From the IMG/VR virus record IMGVR_UViG_3300025646_000093, positions 1 to 43,163 of that record: DNA of 43,163 bases; one strand, written 5' to 3'. Source of the stretch: a virus. The position numbers and the translations under genes were made by a program. Shown piece after piece: positions 31,201 to 36,503 of this stretch; position 1 is the first letter of the stretch, and each line of letters begins with the position of its first letter. The notes under the pieces are model-generated. The model was not told the origin of the DNA. It saw only the letters and a program-made list of their open reading frames with translations, and made no database searches.

Positions 31201-31979
31201 TGCCCAACTAACTTGAAAGGATTTGCTCCATCAGTAATTAAGTCGCAAATAACTATATTTCTACGCAAATACTCTGCATCAGAAGGTTTTAATAAATAAT
31301 CCTCAAGATTTATGATTTTTGCATCCTCATTAAATAAAATCTTAAATAATATCTTTATCGATTCATCAGTTCCTTTTGTTCTATAAAAAGATTTTATATT
31401 AGAAATAAAATTGGAAATATTAAGATCTGGTGTAAATTCAAAATTTTCAAATCCAGGAGCAAAAAGATATTTTAATTTTGTATAAAATTCTTTTAAAAAT
31501 AAAGAACTTAAATTTGTAATAATTGACCCAGATAAATGAGAACTTGCTTCAGTAGAAGAAAAGATTAAATCTTCCGAATTATCCGTAAAAGAAGTTGCTC
31601 CAGAAAATCCGCGAGAACAGTTTAAAAATGTATTATTTTGAATCTCTTCATATGTAATTATTTCATCCCCAATCTTAAGTAGACCATATTTTGAAGGAAA
31701 TCCTCTTGTTGAAGAAACTGATATTGACTTAGAATTTGCAGTTATATCTTCAGTAAGATAAATGGTTTGGTTAATTAGTTTTTCATTTAAATAATCTAAA
31801 TTTAAATATTGATCTATATTTTCTATAATATCAATTGGTCCCCCTTCAAATTCTTGGGAGATGTAGTATTGACGCAAAAATTCCAAGAATTTTGGACTTT
31901 CTTCTAAAATAAATTCTGGTATTTGATTATCAATAATTTGATTTATTTTTATTCTTTTCTCAAAATTTGTCGATATCAT
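19260..31979 (-). CDS. gp7: Baseplate wedge initiator gp7, giant form (4,239 aa)
   Basis: The N-terminal 250 residues (FEKRIKINQIIDNQIPEFILEESPKFLEFLRQYY, FLKEFYTKLKYLFAPGF, FYRTKGTDESIKILFKILF) match the head of cyanophage gp7-type wedge proteins. It stands between gp6 and gp8. T4 gp7 has 1,032 residues, so this is about four times longer. The surplus is beta-rich modules: roughly 14 degenerate GxGY repeats; several STxxFxxxGxIxIxxEIITY...CSRGFSG modules (first near residues 75-150); a YHYH-like domain near 1,250 (WAKDGNPIYGPFGYEDP); and NGVxQxPxxxY repeats near 3,200 and 3,800. The C-terminus closes with YPTIQRRGYGLRELGALLK. The start ATG follows the gp6 stop by one base, with GAGG in the gp6 tail as ribosome site. 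Confidence 0.85.
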   Translation of the reverse strand: MISTNFEKRIKINQIIDNQIPEFILEESPKFLEFLRQYYISQEFEGGPIDIIENIDQYLNLDYLNEKLINQTIYLTEDITANSKSISVSSTRGFPSKYGLLKIGDEIITYEEIQNNTFLNCSRGFSGATSFTDNSEDLIFSSTEASSHLSGSIITNLSSLFLKEFYTKLKYLFAPGFENFEFTPDLNISNFISNIKSFYRTKGTDESIKILFKILFNEDAKIINLEDYLLKPSDAEYLRRNIVICDLITDGANPFKLVGQQIKSNDNTFSGPVSKVDISTKNNKTVYKIHLFYGYGDDDIVEGNFKITPKTKVTDFVSSGSSTITVDSTIGFEDSGEFVCDGQQITYQSKSVNQFYGCSGISRSINSGKDLYFKDYIVYGYENGDITKKVEFTVISSLYDVENIEKFNLLKAGDLIEMGEFGSNISSDVENKTIKEYAFNSLIYNIRSSYDVQSFSLGSPAINLYENPDDTSLKVNDFVDILLKDTEMVVLQNVVVNSIDQNQVVLDTPIEGILPYQKIAIRRKYQYASSSIVPLKYPNILSNVQNTYIYDNTMYIASNSLPSRQINLDVKESSKQIKNSLDSEEFFDGVLGGKYTVLSFDNDVPFLTGDVVKYFYTTESPINGLQNNSEFYVEVLPQKNKIRLYSAISFLPVKDFLRFDKNTDLGEHKFVLIQHASQILNPSNSLKSIPLDNSINPVSEKNVETEPGIIGSFIDGVDIINYKSTDKVYYGPLENVDVSNSGFNYDVINPPSVSVTAPNTGIGSTAKVNLIVSGNFVDVLVDPQQYGIERIISISAKGGNGKNAVFDPIVKKQYREISFNAQSLEFGGSVNYQNDSFIFKEPHGLDEHQKIVYNSNGNLGIGIGSFGGSNLDSGEYLVNGGIYYAKILNSTSISLFSTFSDATSGVNTVGLTTANTYGIHKFRLYDPIKVLSYVRVVNPGEGYTYKVLNVNPSGISTQTNIITFKDHNFNDGDLINYSYENEGIVGLTTSDKYYVLKINENQFQLSYGGAIDENESQITRIDYIKRKPVNINYVGNGYHTFSYPKITVEVAAEYAGISSDIKLTPIVRGSVTGAYLYDGGSDYGSTALNLNIKPLITINRGFGAQLKPLIIGGKVLSVQVQNKGSNYDKSIDLEVVGKGIGCKLRANVVDGLIDSVVVLNSGIGYDESTTINISTPGQGAVLVPTIRSLVVNDYYRYPGEFYLENKEKTGLTYGVNGYFSAREGVSFKDPNPNTLHSRIIGWAKDGNPIYGPFGYEDPSNFSSSIVRLISGYTLDPSKVYNRPNLDELPPGFFVDDYQYTDSGDLDEYNGRFSKTPEFPNGIYAYFCSTKLDVTTAAQTEIVPEFPYIIGNYYKSKPNDNFILDQNDDLDSNKFLRNTAPYRVNRRYSGNYFLPKNYGIKQRCEIKSVQTGAVENLEVQNSGQGYSVGDSIIFDNTSTNGSGASAIISSVFNDAKIVDINTSYLIYENAVFTWHNPSSIEVTILPSHNFSDQDNIEISGLSTSSIRNLNGNHKINVDVSSAVLLRDLDSASSVGVSTDIYLDRPLPNISIGSSISIGEEKFNILNIFENNILRCQRNQTGISHTAFSTVVEIPCKFKINLNSKNFTSENKSIVYFNPQISIGVGTADGLETLFTQYYADSSKKVSIPTRSIYLPNHPFETNDLIHLSVSPTSGSASLNVSNSSDSSEFTIPPDVNEGQELYVIKKSKDFIGIVTEVGLTTTTSGLYFVSNGSNRYDYKFERSQSIITGTCSKITTKITTDSPHRLQNGDTINLEITPQLNSGGITTSSPLKVKYNQNFDIMLFDAVGFSSAGISTTKNTITILDHTFYNGQKVFYNTENYVTGGISTGIYFVNKVDRNTIKLCESYDDSVSFPAQEMSISDVGGPEQELSKVNPQLIVIKNNNLSFDLSDSSLTGYNLGIFYDKQFNKNFVSTGSSSLFNVNNGGTVGVDGYLTINYDNSIPALYYSLTKDGYPIFSNESVTDYQIIFTESLYNSSKYVISGASSTSFYVSLKNIPESLTYTSSQTVDMRYHTDSKNAIGPINSIKVLNGGTGYLQLPRILGVDTSYSGNYAGSNAIISVQSESIGKFRSIEILNDGFDYPSDNTLRPVANLNKLLLLSDNEEITDIRVSYGGKNYLSLPNYVIINTLSRKVVDLGIIRISLNGSSIGSVNIISRPKNLSSAVHRLYTTNNSNGVTITGITTVINGIVHASVRTPPIYGFTVEPFVTGDYIFVEGVQKGPSEDEFGNVTFPGDGFNSSDHGYRFFRVVEFINDPGNAVLKYDISPYTFNPGIPVLSQTTYSTAINENNYPVFEITQTKSLFEEGEKLYLNNVPSDIEVKTVLYNSITVSNTLDNIKRFDIIRGTSSNSEAILSDVFDYSARFNYSSTGRTIIGWENDIGKLNYDTQSLPDNDYYQNLSYSIKSNVEYDKYAEPLNKLVHPIGTKNFGEIGFTSTSKTSIASTSSTLTTVLNLDNQERVDIIKNYDLALDYEPFSGSSSNIRLLNKKLSNYIECRSNRVLQIDDISNSFSSSEFNKDTFLEAVDYDISQFYAKFTVQVYNITEDEQDEKSYQISDLVILNDFKNTYTLNKSNIYTNFELGYFEGDLNNVGNPYLKFNPTDPYNTSYDLKIYADYFTLPNVTGFGITDYGFLRLFSEARTIKNEVGFTTSVFRALSSEYHTIHSSSLIINTDDYSLNYYEVVGTYTGNNTHLSEFYFDSSQYLGGFSAGYIGTFGLTEDSGILSLNFTNSTNNNVVIKTKTCAIGNTSLGIGTYRFLVEDQIEGSEKTVRIESEYLNITGITTIKTFDSSVESSLKSLIRVSIGSTVSIYQTLVISDQVTTKLQSDPFITVGTSVGLGTFSTQNDGSLVNILFHPDPDFSSSELLVQSVHNIFYSENDEFNIPEILSYGPSRERIYINKYGSINNYGKDRLDFDLNWNRLPIFEKKFNPKNTNQFNFSTGTFTIRNHFFEDNEELIYSPGSTLVGVAASSIGISTTVVGGTTFIGDSIVGFETITGIASTEGIIFTDPNVFYGVNIPDDSKIISIGQTYSYFVGSVSTNSNIITGIANTTILELGSGIFSIDGNVQYGTITSIGINSITSSEIIPDSNDTVYYSDNLNYSVTFNNVSTATTFRESYQVGIVTDLCPSIVYAKKIDENNFTITGTKSGIAFTFTNYGSGNVHKFEMKKKLEKTILTVNGVLQSPLTYTPLSKTLSGNLNGVVSTGTSFISLSGISSIQPIDILKIDDEYMTVIGVGLGTTQTGPINGIGTFPLCRVNRGALGSYESEHTDGANVRIYRGSYNIVGNKIWFSEAPDGKGNNALFADNYLPLPKSTFNGRVYLKKDYSINRIYDDISLQFSGIGRTFTLYTEGNLISDAQPGNSILLINDIFQTPDVNNNTGNNYELLTNDGISSVRFKGITLPNTSESFTVDYDVNQNDLPKGGVLVSLAYTGGYGYAPLFGVPSDVLDVKVGSGGSISHIGFTTSIIVGLAATGVIGVSTDIISGINTNSIKVNQKVMNILNKYVDDVSLIPQHVNLKVPNETNILQFDTLVTEILTDSIVISKLTTNTESLTTSFGFDFGDEFRGSGYYSSVSVAVTDGSHVGSAATIIAYVGSGGSITEFNIVNGGSGYSNPSVSISDPTYQNLPVTGIYRPSIGSTSETGIGLSITIEVSPSERVSGIESRSYYVSDFKITKPGYNFELGDVLTVSGLTTASGLSSPVEPIVFTVTEIKFDTFSSWQVGEFDFVDSIKSLQNGVRTRFPLVKDNVLLSFERSKTDPAASIIDFSTILLIFVNGVMQEPGVSYTYSGGTTIKFNEPPKYEDNISIFFYRGTAGVDSVELSVYPKIKPGDTVQIKKNNSLPLSVDQDPRVISYITSSDTFETGIYFGQGIDDTNLKPINIIPQKTDIVTNQITQFKDRDSLESLVFPTANIIKTVNSSDTEIFVDNAEFFNYEEDNSASIISSFDAFIIDPVTQVSAALTATVSSDSTISDINISDGGSGYVGIGNSILLKMNSTPGISTEAIIYATVSSAGTITSPFDIINPGYGYTTDNIPQIIAPIPPFGHEEIKNVRFVEGFSGIITGITTCDGIGTNLAIKFFTEYNQNSDIDTLKVGYPIYVFDTHVGNGVTSINSDGSSVISIGTTYCDNIYEIHSIVDLNLRGELICNVLDDLNYSGINTSGSEIKGRFSWGRFSNLNRSSTPLSIQLDGYTASSGLTTYPTIQRRGYGLRELGALLKVFLAE

Positions 31980-31980
31980 A

Positions 31981-33861
31981 TTACCTCGTTATTTTACCGT
32001 TTGAATAACTTGAAGTTACTGGGAAATCAATTCCTGAAATTTGCTCACCAGAAACAATAGTATCTCTTAGCATATTTATGTTACTTGCACTGGTGTTAAC
32101 ATCAAAAATAACATACAAATCATTTAGTGCGATTATATCATTAGACTCTGGGTATGCCTGAACTTCTATTATTCCATTATTTAAAACGGTAGAAGTTATA
32201 TTAATAGTGTTGATTAATATTTCCCCAGTTTTATAGTTAACAGTTCCGATAGATTTTTTAACAACCTGATATGTTTTTAAATCTTCTAAAGGTTTAACTA
32301 TAGTTAATTCTCCAATATCACTTGTTGATGCAACATCTACTAAGAAGCATGTTCCAACTTCCCCTAAGACAGTAAACCCCGTGCTTTTAATATTATATTT
32401 TCCAATTTCTTTATGGAATTGATTCCCGAAACATAACTCATACTGTGCAAAATTATTTAAAACGCAATTTAAATTACGTTTCATTTTAACCTTAGTAATA
32501 TTTGATGTTATGTTTGCATCAACATTATCAATTATTTGTACAACTTTACTATATCTAAATCTACCAGAATACTTAGAAGAATTTATAGATTTTGAATAAG
32601 ATTCTAATGAGGTTAATATTTTTTCTTTTAATTCAGAAGGATTTGAAATTTTATTTGAATTATAATATACTGAACTATCAATTTCAACGTAAAGAACTTT
32701 AAGATCCATTATATGATGGTTTATGCCAATTACGGAATATTTTTTTATATTCTTAAGTATTTGTGTCTTTGTAAAGTCCGATAACCTGAATGAATCTCTG
32801 GGTTTAATACTTATAAAAACATTTCCATATTGTGGAGGTTCCATGGTTTCTCCACCAATAACAGTTACTGCTTCTGCTTCTGGATAAACATACTTGACTA
32901 ATGCTTCATAATCAACTGAAGTAACGGCACGGTACTGTGAAGAATATAATCTTGGTGCAAAATACTTAATTGAATCTATAGTTTCTAAATCTCTACCGCT
33001 AGTAGCATTAGAAACTGTTGTGATTGCAATTGGACTTACTGGAGTTTGAATCTGATCTAAATTATTAGTTAAAATCCCAGAAAATGAAAATAATGATGGA
33101 CCGTTACCATCCTTACCATCAGTAATAATATAACTAATAGTAACAGTCGATCCAGGATCTAATTTTTTACCTAATATACCATCACCAAATATAACTTGAT
33201 ATGTATTGTCTTCTATTTCTTGTATTAAATAAATTTCTGAAGTGCTATCAAGCTCACTAATATTATCGACGACAGAATATTCAATACCATTTACTTTTAC
33301 AACAACAGTACTGGTATCAATATTGGAATTATTTAAAATAAATTTATAATCAAATGAGGAAATATCTGAAAATTGTTGTGTTATTAAATTTCCTTGATAT
33401 ATTTCTACATTTTCAAAAGAAGCTATTGCAGAATCTTGATCGACTGTGGTTATTATATTTGACGGTATTGAAAATATATACGAAGTATCATTTGTTGGAG
33501 CAACACATACTAAACCAGATTTTAATATAAGTTGAGTTGGTGCTGTGACTGGAGATCCTAAATCAACATCAAAAGATACAATTGCTCTTGCACATCTTCT
33601 AGATCTAGGAATATAACCTATATTTCTTGCGAGAGAAACTACATTTTCTCTTATAGTTGCAGAATCTAAAAAAGATTCATTAACAATCATATTAGCATTA
33701 AATGCTGTTATATAAGTGTTATATGCTAAAATATCTATTAAAACAGAAAAATTAGATCCCTCAAAGTCAAAATCCGTAAAATTAGAATTTTCTCTAAGGT
33801 AATCCTTTATTGATGTTTTAATTTGATCGAAATCTAAATTAGCAAATTTAGTAAAAGGCAT
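31981..33861 (-). CDS. gp6: Baseplate wedge protein gp6
   Basis: The 626-residue protein starts MPFTKFANLDFDQIKTSIKDYLRENSNFTDFDFEGSNFSVLIDILAYNTYI, the characteristic gp6 head, and carries the baseplate J-like core (SATIRENVVSLARNIGYIPRSRR; TSVDYEALVKYVYPEAEAVTVIGGE). T4 gp6 has 660 residues. gp6 dimers form the inner ring that holds the wedges together. It follows gp25 by one base and is followed directly by gp7, forming a gp25-gp6-gp7 operon. Confidence 0.94.
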   Translation of the reverse strand: MPFTKFANLDFDQIKTSIKDYLRENSNFTDFDFEGSNFSVLIDILAYNTYITAFNANMIVNESFLDSATIRENVVSLARNIGYIPRSRRCARAIVSFDVDLGSPVTAPTQLILKSGLVCVAPTNDTSYIFSIPSNIITTVDQDSAIASFENVEIYQGNLITQQFSDISSFDYKFILNNSNIDTSTVVVKVNGIEYSVVDNISELDSTSEIYLIQEIEDNTYQVIFGDGILGKKLDPGSTVTISYIITDGKDGNGPSLFSFSGILTNNLDQIQTPVSPIAITTVSNATSGRDLETIDSIKYFAPRLYSSQYRAVTSVDYEALVKYVYPEAEAVTVIGGETMEPPQYGNVFISIKPRDSFRLSDFTKTQILKNIKKYSVIGINHHIMDLKVLYVEIDSSVYYNSNKISNPSELKEKILTSLESYSKSINSSKYSGRFRYSKVVQIIDNVDANITSNITKVKMKRNLNCVLNNFAQYELCFGNQFHKEIGKYNIKSTGFTVLGEVGTCFLVDVASTSDIGELTIVKPLEDLKTYQVVKKSIGTVNYKTGEILINTINITSTVLNNGIIEVQAYPESNDIIALNDLYVIFDVNTSASNINMLRDTIVSGEQISGIDFPVTSSYSNGKITR

Positions 33862-33862
33862 T

Positions 33863-34264
33863 TTATCTGATTGCCTCTAAGATATAGGTGAATGTTTGTT
33901 TTGGGGTGTTTTCGCCAATAATACTAAAATATACGTTTATTTCAAATGAATTTAAATCAGGATATGGAGTCACTTCAACCTCTACATTTTCTACCCGAGG
34001 TTCAAAATTAGATATAGCAATATCAACGTAACTTTGAATAATAGAAGCAGTTCCAAAATCTACAAATTCAAATAAAGTAGGTTTTACTTGAGAACCAAAT
34101 AAAGGATTAAAAAATCTTTCAGATGGAATAGTCTGAATAATATTTTTTATAGACTTTTTAATTGCAGATTCATTTTTCAAAACGAGAATATCTTTAGTGA
34201 CTGGATGCATATCAAATGACAAACTAATGTCTTTAAATCCTTTTGATATTCTCGTTATTGCCAT
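33863..34264 (-). CDS. gp25: Baseplate wedge subunit gp25 (lysozyme-fold family)
   Basis: The 133-residue protein matches T4 gp25 in length (132) and motifs: FKDISLSFDMHPVTKDILVLKNESAIKKSIKNIIQTIPSERFFNPLFGSQV, with the central ERFFNPxFGS signature of the gp25/GPW family. gp25 sits in the inner baseplate and links to the sheath. A TATAAATA late promoter lies 28 nt upstream, making it the first gene of the gp25-gp6-gp7 operon. Confidence 0.95.
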   Translation of the reverse strand: MAITRISKGFKDISLSFDMHPVTKDILVLKNESAIKKSIKNIIQTIPSERFFNPLFGSQVKPTLFEFVDFGTASIIQSYVDIAISNFEPRVENVEVEVTPYPDLNSFEINVYFSIIGENTPKQTFTYILEAIR

Positions 34265-34291
34265 TAACGTATCAAGTTATATACTTTTTTT

Positions 34292-34299
34292 TATTTATA
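34292..34299 (-). promoter_or_regulatory. Late promoter before gp25 (exact TATAAATA)
   Basis: Minus-strand TATAAATA in the gap between the upstream 81-residue gene and gp25, directly after that gene's stop codon. Exact match to the T4 late consensus and the likely start of the baseplate operon. Confidence 0.72.
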
Positions 34300-34545
34300 C
34301 TATGACCATGGACTTCCGTAAATTGGTTCTGTTCCATACTCCCAATCATCATAATCATTATCATTTCTTATGATTTTATGATTTTTTTCTGATAATTTAA
34401 ATTTATTTTTTTCAATTTCATCATGCATGATTTCCTGAATTACTTTTTTCTTGTTTTCGGAAATTGAGTAATCAGTTACTAATTTTGTGGTCCCCCACAT
34501 GTTATACATGTAGTTTTGATCTCTATCAACGGGTAAGTTTGACAT
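34300..34545 (-). CDS. Small phage protein of unknown function (81 aa)
   Basis: A clear ATG start with an AACAGGAGC ribosome site. The protein is charged and mostly helical in the middle (SENKKKVIQEIMHDEIEKNKFKLSEKNHKI) with an acidic, aromatic tail (DNDYDDWEYGTEPIYGSPWS). I do not recognise a family. It lies between speD and the baseplate operon. The leader holds a 7-bp hairpin (CTGTTTT-TTAT-AAAACAG) whose 3' arm runs into the ribosome site, so start-site masking is possible. Confidence 0.7.
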   Translation of the reverse strand: MSNLPVDRDQNYMYNMWGTTKLVTDYSISENKKKVIQEIMHDEIEKNKFKLSEKNHKIIRNDNDYDDWEYGTEPIYGSPWS

Positions 34546-34552
34546 TTTAGCT

Positions 34553-34570
34553 CCTGTTTTATAAAAAACA
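34553..34570 (-). promoter_or_regulatory. Hairpin next to a ribosome site
   Basis: On the minus strand CTGTTTT pairs with AAAACAG across a 4-nt loop, and the last bases of the right arm are the first bases of the AGGAG ribosome site of the 81-residue gene. It could tune translation or protect a processed 5' end. No U-run follows, so it is not a classical terminator. Confidence 0.4.
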
Positions 34571-34612
34571 GAACTTTTTTTGGAAGGAGGTTGCTATCTC
34601 CCTTAAAACTAT

Positions 34613-34939
34613 TTAACGATAGAGATATCTTAACTTATAATTATCCGAATTTAGGTATTTTAGCAACTCTAATGCGATTAATTTTGGATTTCCTTCTCCA
34701 CAAGTATAAACGTCTATTGCTAAGCACCCATTTTCTGGCCAAGTATGGCACGAGACATGACTTTCTGCCAAAGAAATCACAATTGTACACCCTTGAGGTA
34801 GGAAACAGTGTGAAAAAACGTTCAAAATAGTCATTTTTGCCCGATTAATTCCATTAATCATGACTTTTTGAAGTGATTCTGCGTCATTTATCAGGTCATG
34901 ATTAACATCATACACCTCTAATAAGAGGTGATTGCCCAT
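34613..34939 (-). CDS. speD: S-adenosylmethionine decarboxylase proenzyme SpeD
   Basis: A small prokaryotic-type AdoMet decarboxylase that makes the aminopropyl donor for spermidine synthesis. The start MGNHLLLEVYDV places the family motif at once; a TTG five codons earlier (34954) is a less likely start. The self-cleavage site is intact: in LAESHVSCHTWPENG the chain would be cut before S60, which becomes the pyruvoyl cofactor. H65 and C80 (in VYTCGE) match the catalytic His and Cys of the family. Length (108 residues) is near the usual bacterial size. Known as an auxiliary metabolic gene of cyanophages; here it stands beside late baseplate genes with a late-like octamer 38 nt upstream. Confidence 0.93.
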   Translation of the reverse strand: MGNHLLLEVYDVNHDLINDAESLQKVMINGINRAKMTILNVFSHCFLPQGCTIVISLAESHVSCHTWPENGCLAIDVYTCGEGNPKLIALELLKYLNSDNYKLRYLYR

Positions 34940-34976
34940 AGAAAAGTGTTCCAATGCAAAAATACACCAAAAAAAT

Positions 34977-34984
34977 TATTTATT
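34977..34984 (-). promoter_or_regulatory. Late-promoter-like octamer before speD
   Basis: Minus-strand AATAAATA, one base from TATAAATA, overlapping the stop codon of the upstream 69-residue gene and about 38 nt before the speD ATG. It suggests that speD is expressed late with the virion genes. Confidence 0.5.
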
Positions 34985-35189
34985 CGCTAAAATTGGCGAT
35001 GTTTTTACGAGAAAAGGTGTGATTTTCTTGAATTCTTATGTCTTTATTGCGAAAAGTCCAACAAATACCTCCATCATCGAGAAAAACGACCCACTCTAGG
35101 TCATGTTCTTGAGATCTATCGATTAAAAAAAATGCCCAACCACTACCTTTGGGGGTAATAACTGGGATTGTAGGGTTTAATTGGATCAT
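34980..35189 (-). CDS. Conserved small phage protein (MIQLNPxIPVxTPKG family)
   Basis: A 69-residue protein beginning MIQLNPTIPVITPKGSGWAFFLIDRSQEHDLEWVVFLDDGGICWTFRNKDIRIQ. This head (IPVxTPKGxGxAxFLIDxxxEHxLxWVxFxDxxGxCWTxxNxDIR) is recognisable in many T4-like cyanophages and other aquatic phages. Function unknown. It is tightly packed, starting 2 nt after the preceding gene's stop codon. Confidence 0.8.
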   Translation of the reverse strand: MIQLNPTIPVITPKGSGWAFFLIDRSQEHDLEWVVFLDDGGICWTFRNKDIRIQENHTFSRKNIANFSE

Positions 35190-35191
35190 TA

Positions 35192-35347
35192 TCAGCCTTT
35201 TCCTTGACCTCTATACTTCTTACGAGCCTTATTGCGAGACGTAGCAGCATACTTAGTACCATCACCATCACCTTGCCGAGTTTTCTTCGGAGGACCTGGG
35301 ATATAAGTTGTACGCTTATTCAGACCGCCTTTTGCCTTAACTGCCAT
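35192..35347 (-). CDS. Tiny basic cyanophage protein (MAVKAKGGLNKR)
   Basis: A 51-residue, strongly basic protein: MAVKAKGGLNKRTTYIPGP, then PKKTRQG, KYAATSRNKARKKYRGQGKG. The head and the KYAATSRNKA motif are among the most constant small ORFs of T4-like cyanophages. The high Lys/Arg content suggests nucleic-acid binding, but the function is not known. It is packed between two other small genes with gaps of 2 nt each. Confidence 0.85.
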   Translation of the reverse strand: MAVKAKGGLNKRTTYIPGPPKKTRQGDGDGTKYAATSRNKARKKYRGQGKG

Positions 35348-35349
35348 GT

Positions 35350-35520
35350 TTAATCTCCTATAATTTCAGTTTCAATTTCAGATGGACTTGGAGAACCTGT
35401 CTTATAAAATTGGAAGGACAGATCCTCCATGATTTGAAAGTACTCTTCCTCTGTTAAATTAGAGTAGATTTTACGTCCTCTACAGAGAACATTGTACTTT
35501 TCGTCAGGTTTGTTAGACAT
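35350..35520 (-). CDS. Small conserved phage protein with LTEEEYFxIMEDL motif
   Basis: A 56-residue acidic protein starting at the ATG that overlaps the glycosyltransferase stop by one base (TGATG). An upstream extension of 17 codons in the same frame falls inside the glycosyltransferase gene and is unlikely. The sequence KYNVLCRGRKIYSNLTEEEYFQIMEDLSFQFY followed by GSPSPSEIETEI is a conserved small-protein pattern of cyanomyoviruses (RGRxIYxxLTEEEFFxIMEDL). Function unknown. Confidence 0.8.
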   Translation of the reverse strand: MSNKPDEKYNVLCRGRKIYSNLTEEEYFQIMEDLSFQFYKTGSPSPSEIETEIIGD

Positions 35521-36281
35521 CAAATAACTCTTGTTTTTTCGTGACCAACTCGTACCCGTGGATCGCACCAAATTTCAAAGCCAGCATCTTTTGCATCCAA
35601 ACAGAAACTGACATCTTCTCCACACATATCTTGAACCTCTCCAGATTCAAAAACTTGCATCTTAGGAGCAAACCAAGGATACTTCATTTCAGTGTGCTCA
35701 AATACTCCGTGCTTAATAAGCAACCAACCAAAACCAGTATAATCAACAGTAAATGGTTTGCGGCGCTTTGAGATTGTTTCGAGAGTTTCGTGGTTCATGA
35801 CACCACCATTACCACGGAAATCTTCTTCATCCAACCAGTGTGCAACTGAAGTAGTCATACCATCTTCGGTGCAATACCAACCAGCAGCAATATCTTTGTC
35901 CATCAGAATTAACTGATAGAATTTTTCGGTGTTGAATACAATATCAGAGTCAATCCATAATTGCCAATCATATTTAAGTTTTCCGTCCCAAGGAAGTTGG
36001 TCTGGTCCTCTAAGAACATTTGCCCCTAAGCATTTGCAACGGGCAAAATTAACCATCGAACTATAATCTTGAGAGATTTGAATGCTTGCCCCATTCTGCA
36101 CAAGATCGAAGCACATCTGCACGAAATTCTTCAAGAATGTGTAAGAAACTCCTCTTCCAGGTAAACAGAAAACAATTGATTTTCCACGGATAATTTCGCG
36201 TGCTTTGTCGTAATCGAATTCTTGTTCTGGGGCGCTTGATGAAATTGGGGTTTTTGCTTTTACGGTAAATCCTTTAGCCAT
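35520..36281 (-). CDS. GT-A-type glycosyltransferase
   Basis: A 253-residue protein with a nucleotide-sugar-binding fold: SIVFCLPGRGVSYTFLKNFVQM near 35-56, a conserved Arg/Asn stretch (MVNFARCKCLGANVL), and a DxD-type metal motif D111-S-D113 inside WQLWIDSDIVF. The C-terminal half has GEDVSFCLDAKDAGFEIWCDPRVRVGHEK, the acceptor-side signature of family 2-like transferases. Such genes are common in cyanophages and may glycosylate virion proteins or host surface sugars; the substrate cannot be told. Composition is intermediate between the AT-rich virion genes and the GC-rich block. No Shine-Dalgarno sequence precedes the start. Confidence 0.82.
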   Translation of the reverse strand: MAKGFTVKAKTPISSSAPEQEFDYDKAREIIRGKSIVFCLPGRGVSYTFLKNFVQMCFDLVQNGASIQISQDYSSMVNFARCKCLGANVLRGPDQLPWDGKLKYDWQLWIDSDIVFNTEKFYQLILMDKDIAAGWYCTEDGMTTSVAHWLDEEDFRGNGGVMNHETLETISKRRKPFTVDYTGFGWLLIKHGVFEHTEMKYPWFAPKMQVFESGEVQDMCGEDVSFCLDAKDAGFEIWCDPRVRVGHEKTRVI

Positions 36282-36304
36282 AATAGGAATAATTTTACTT
36301 CAGT

Positions 36305-36333
36305 ATCATACATCATTATGTATGTAATGTCAA
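36305..36333 (-). promoter_or_regulatory. Host-type promoter of the glycosyltransferase with hairpin spacer
   Basis: On the minus strand TTGACA (36328-36333) is followed by a 17-nt spacer and TATGAT (36305-36310), a near-consensus sigma-70-type promoter. The TTGACA contains the TGA stop of the upstream 57-residue gene. The spacer and -10 hold a perfect 7-bp hairpin (CATACAT-AATG-ATGTATG, 36307-36324). The leader would be about 20 nt with no Shine-Dalgarno sequence. Confidence 0.7.
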
Positions 36334-36503
36334 TCTGCGCTTTCTGCCAGAATTATTTCATTTCCATCTATTTTTAACTCTATTTCAGTATCTTCGTACC
36401 ATGAGAAGTCATTCACGATCCACTCAGGAATTGTAATATAGTACTCGCCGCTTACTGGATCTACTTGCAGGCGCTGGCAATTGTTTTCAAAATTCTTTTT
36501 CAT
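36330..36503 (-). CDS. Small protein with AbrB/SpoVT-like strand pattern
   Basis: A 57-residue protein, MKKNFENNCQRLQVDPVSGE then YYITIPEWIVNDFSWYEDTEIELKIDGNEIILAE. The pattern (ITIPxWIxxxxxWxxxTxIxxxIDGNxIIL) resembles a swapped-hairpin AbrB/MazE-type domain (xxIPxxIxxxLxxxxGxxVxxxVxxxxIxI). It also looks like a conserved cyanophage small ORF. DNA binding is an inference from fold pattern only. It is the last gene before the gene-free junction to the GC-rich block; its stop codon forms part of the next promoter. Confidence 0.7.
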   Translation of the reverse strand: MKKNFENNCQRLQVDPVSGEYYITIPEWIVNDFSWYEDTEIELKIDGNEIILAESAD

